Source: Caldilineaceae bacterium (GTDB taxonomy: Bacteria; Chloroflexota; Anaerolineae; Caldilineales; Caldilineaceae). Taken from it: 6,141 nt of DNA. The translations under genes and the position numbers were made by a program. Position 1 is the first letter of the stretch, and the number at the start of each line of letters is the position of its first letter. The stretch lies in the NCBI GenBank assembly GCA_024643705.1, contig JAHEML010000255.1:1-6141 (forward strand). Direction: 5' to 3'. Positions 6,106-6,141 of the stretch are shown here, piece by piece. The notes beneath the pieces were generated by a model. That model ran no database searches and was not told where the DNA came from. It worked only from the letters and a program-made list of their open reading frames with translations.

Positions 6106-6138
6106 CTTGGTCGATACTTGGTCAATACTTGGTCAATA
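6106..6138. repeat. three tandem 11-bp repeats in the sulfatase upstream region
   Basis: CTTGGTCGATA (6106-6116) is followed by two identical copies of CTTGGTCAATA (6117-6127 and 6128-6138); the first differs by one base. On the minus strand, in the direction of the sulfatase, they read TATTGACCAAG and contain TTGACC. The 11-bp period is about one helical turn, so a protein binding each copy would do so on one face of DNA. A fourth GGTC core lies in the palindrome at 6088-6091, 21 bases (two turns) from the first repeat. The array may continue past the window edge. Confidence 0.7.
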
Positions 6139-6141
6139 CAT

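Noticed and set aside
6106..6138. CRISPR-like array
   Set aside because: The 11-bp units are directly adjacent with no spacers and are far shorter than CRISPR repeats.

Overview
This 6.1-kb stretch of bacterial DNA has moderately high G+C by eye, clear Shine-Dalgarno-led genes and short intergenic gaps. It carries four complete protein genes plus the last 29 codons of a fifth. It contains no tRNA, rRNA, transposase, integrase or CRISPR array, and no gene-free stretch exceeds 300 bases. The gene mix would suit an environmental, free-living bacterium: an ABC exporter half, an orphan nucleotidyltransferase, a secreted Met-rich protein and a Cys-type sulfatase. My impression is a Chloroflexota-like genome, but no marker gene is present, so this is a low-confidence inference.

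Layout, left to right: (i) 1-90, the tail of an unrecognised + strand gene. (ii) 187-2010 (+), a fused membrane/ATPase half of a type IV ABC exporter with a complete nucleotide-binding motif set. (iii) 2008-2070, a 14-bp direct repeat followed by a perfect 12-bp-stem terminator-like hairpin. (iv) 2097-3206 (+), a Pol-beta-fold nucleotidyltransferase with a long helical C-terminal region. (v) 3207-3359, an A+T-richer leader with two small dyads. (vi) 3360-4469 (+), a Sec-exported protein with a strikingly methionine-rich centre (31 Met in 76 residues) and an unrecognised beta-rich C-terminal domain. (vii) 4509-4557, a perfect 20-bp inverted repeat between convergent genes. (viii) 4561-6042 (-), a sulfatase with the CTPSR formylglycine signature. 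(ix) 6086-6138, a palindrome and three tandem 11-bp repeats just upstream of the sulfatase, in its probable control region.

The genes do not form an obvious single pathway. Each + strand gene has its own ribosome binding site and is separated from the next by a hairpin or a leader, and the sulfatase is transcribed towards them. The strongest candidate for undescribed biology is the Met-rich exported protein, possibly a Cu(I)/Ag(I) chelator or a methionine-based oxidant sink. The repeat-built intergenic elements come next: a GATTGGA-containing 14-mer, a GAAACGT heptamer pair inside a hairpin, and an 11-mer CTTGGTCAATA array. No defence system or other multi-gene novel system can be demonstrated from this window.
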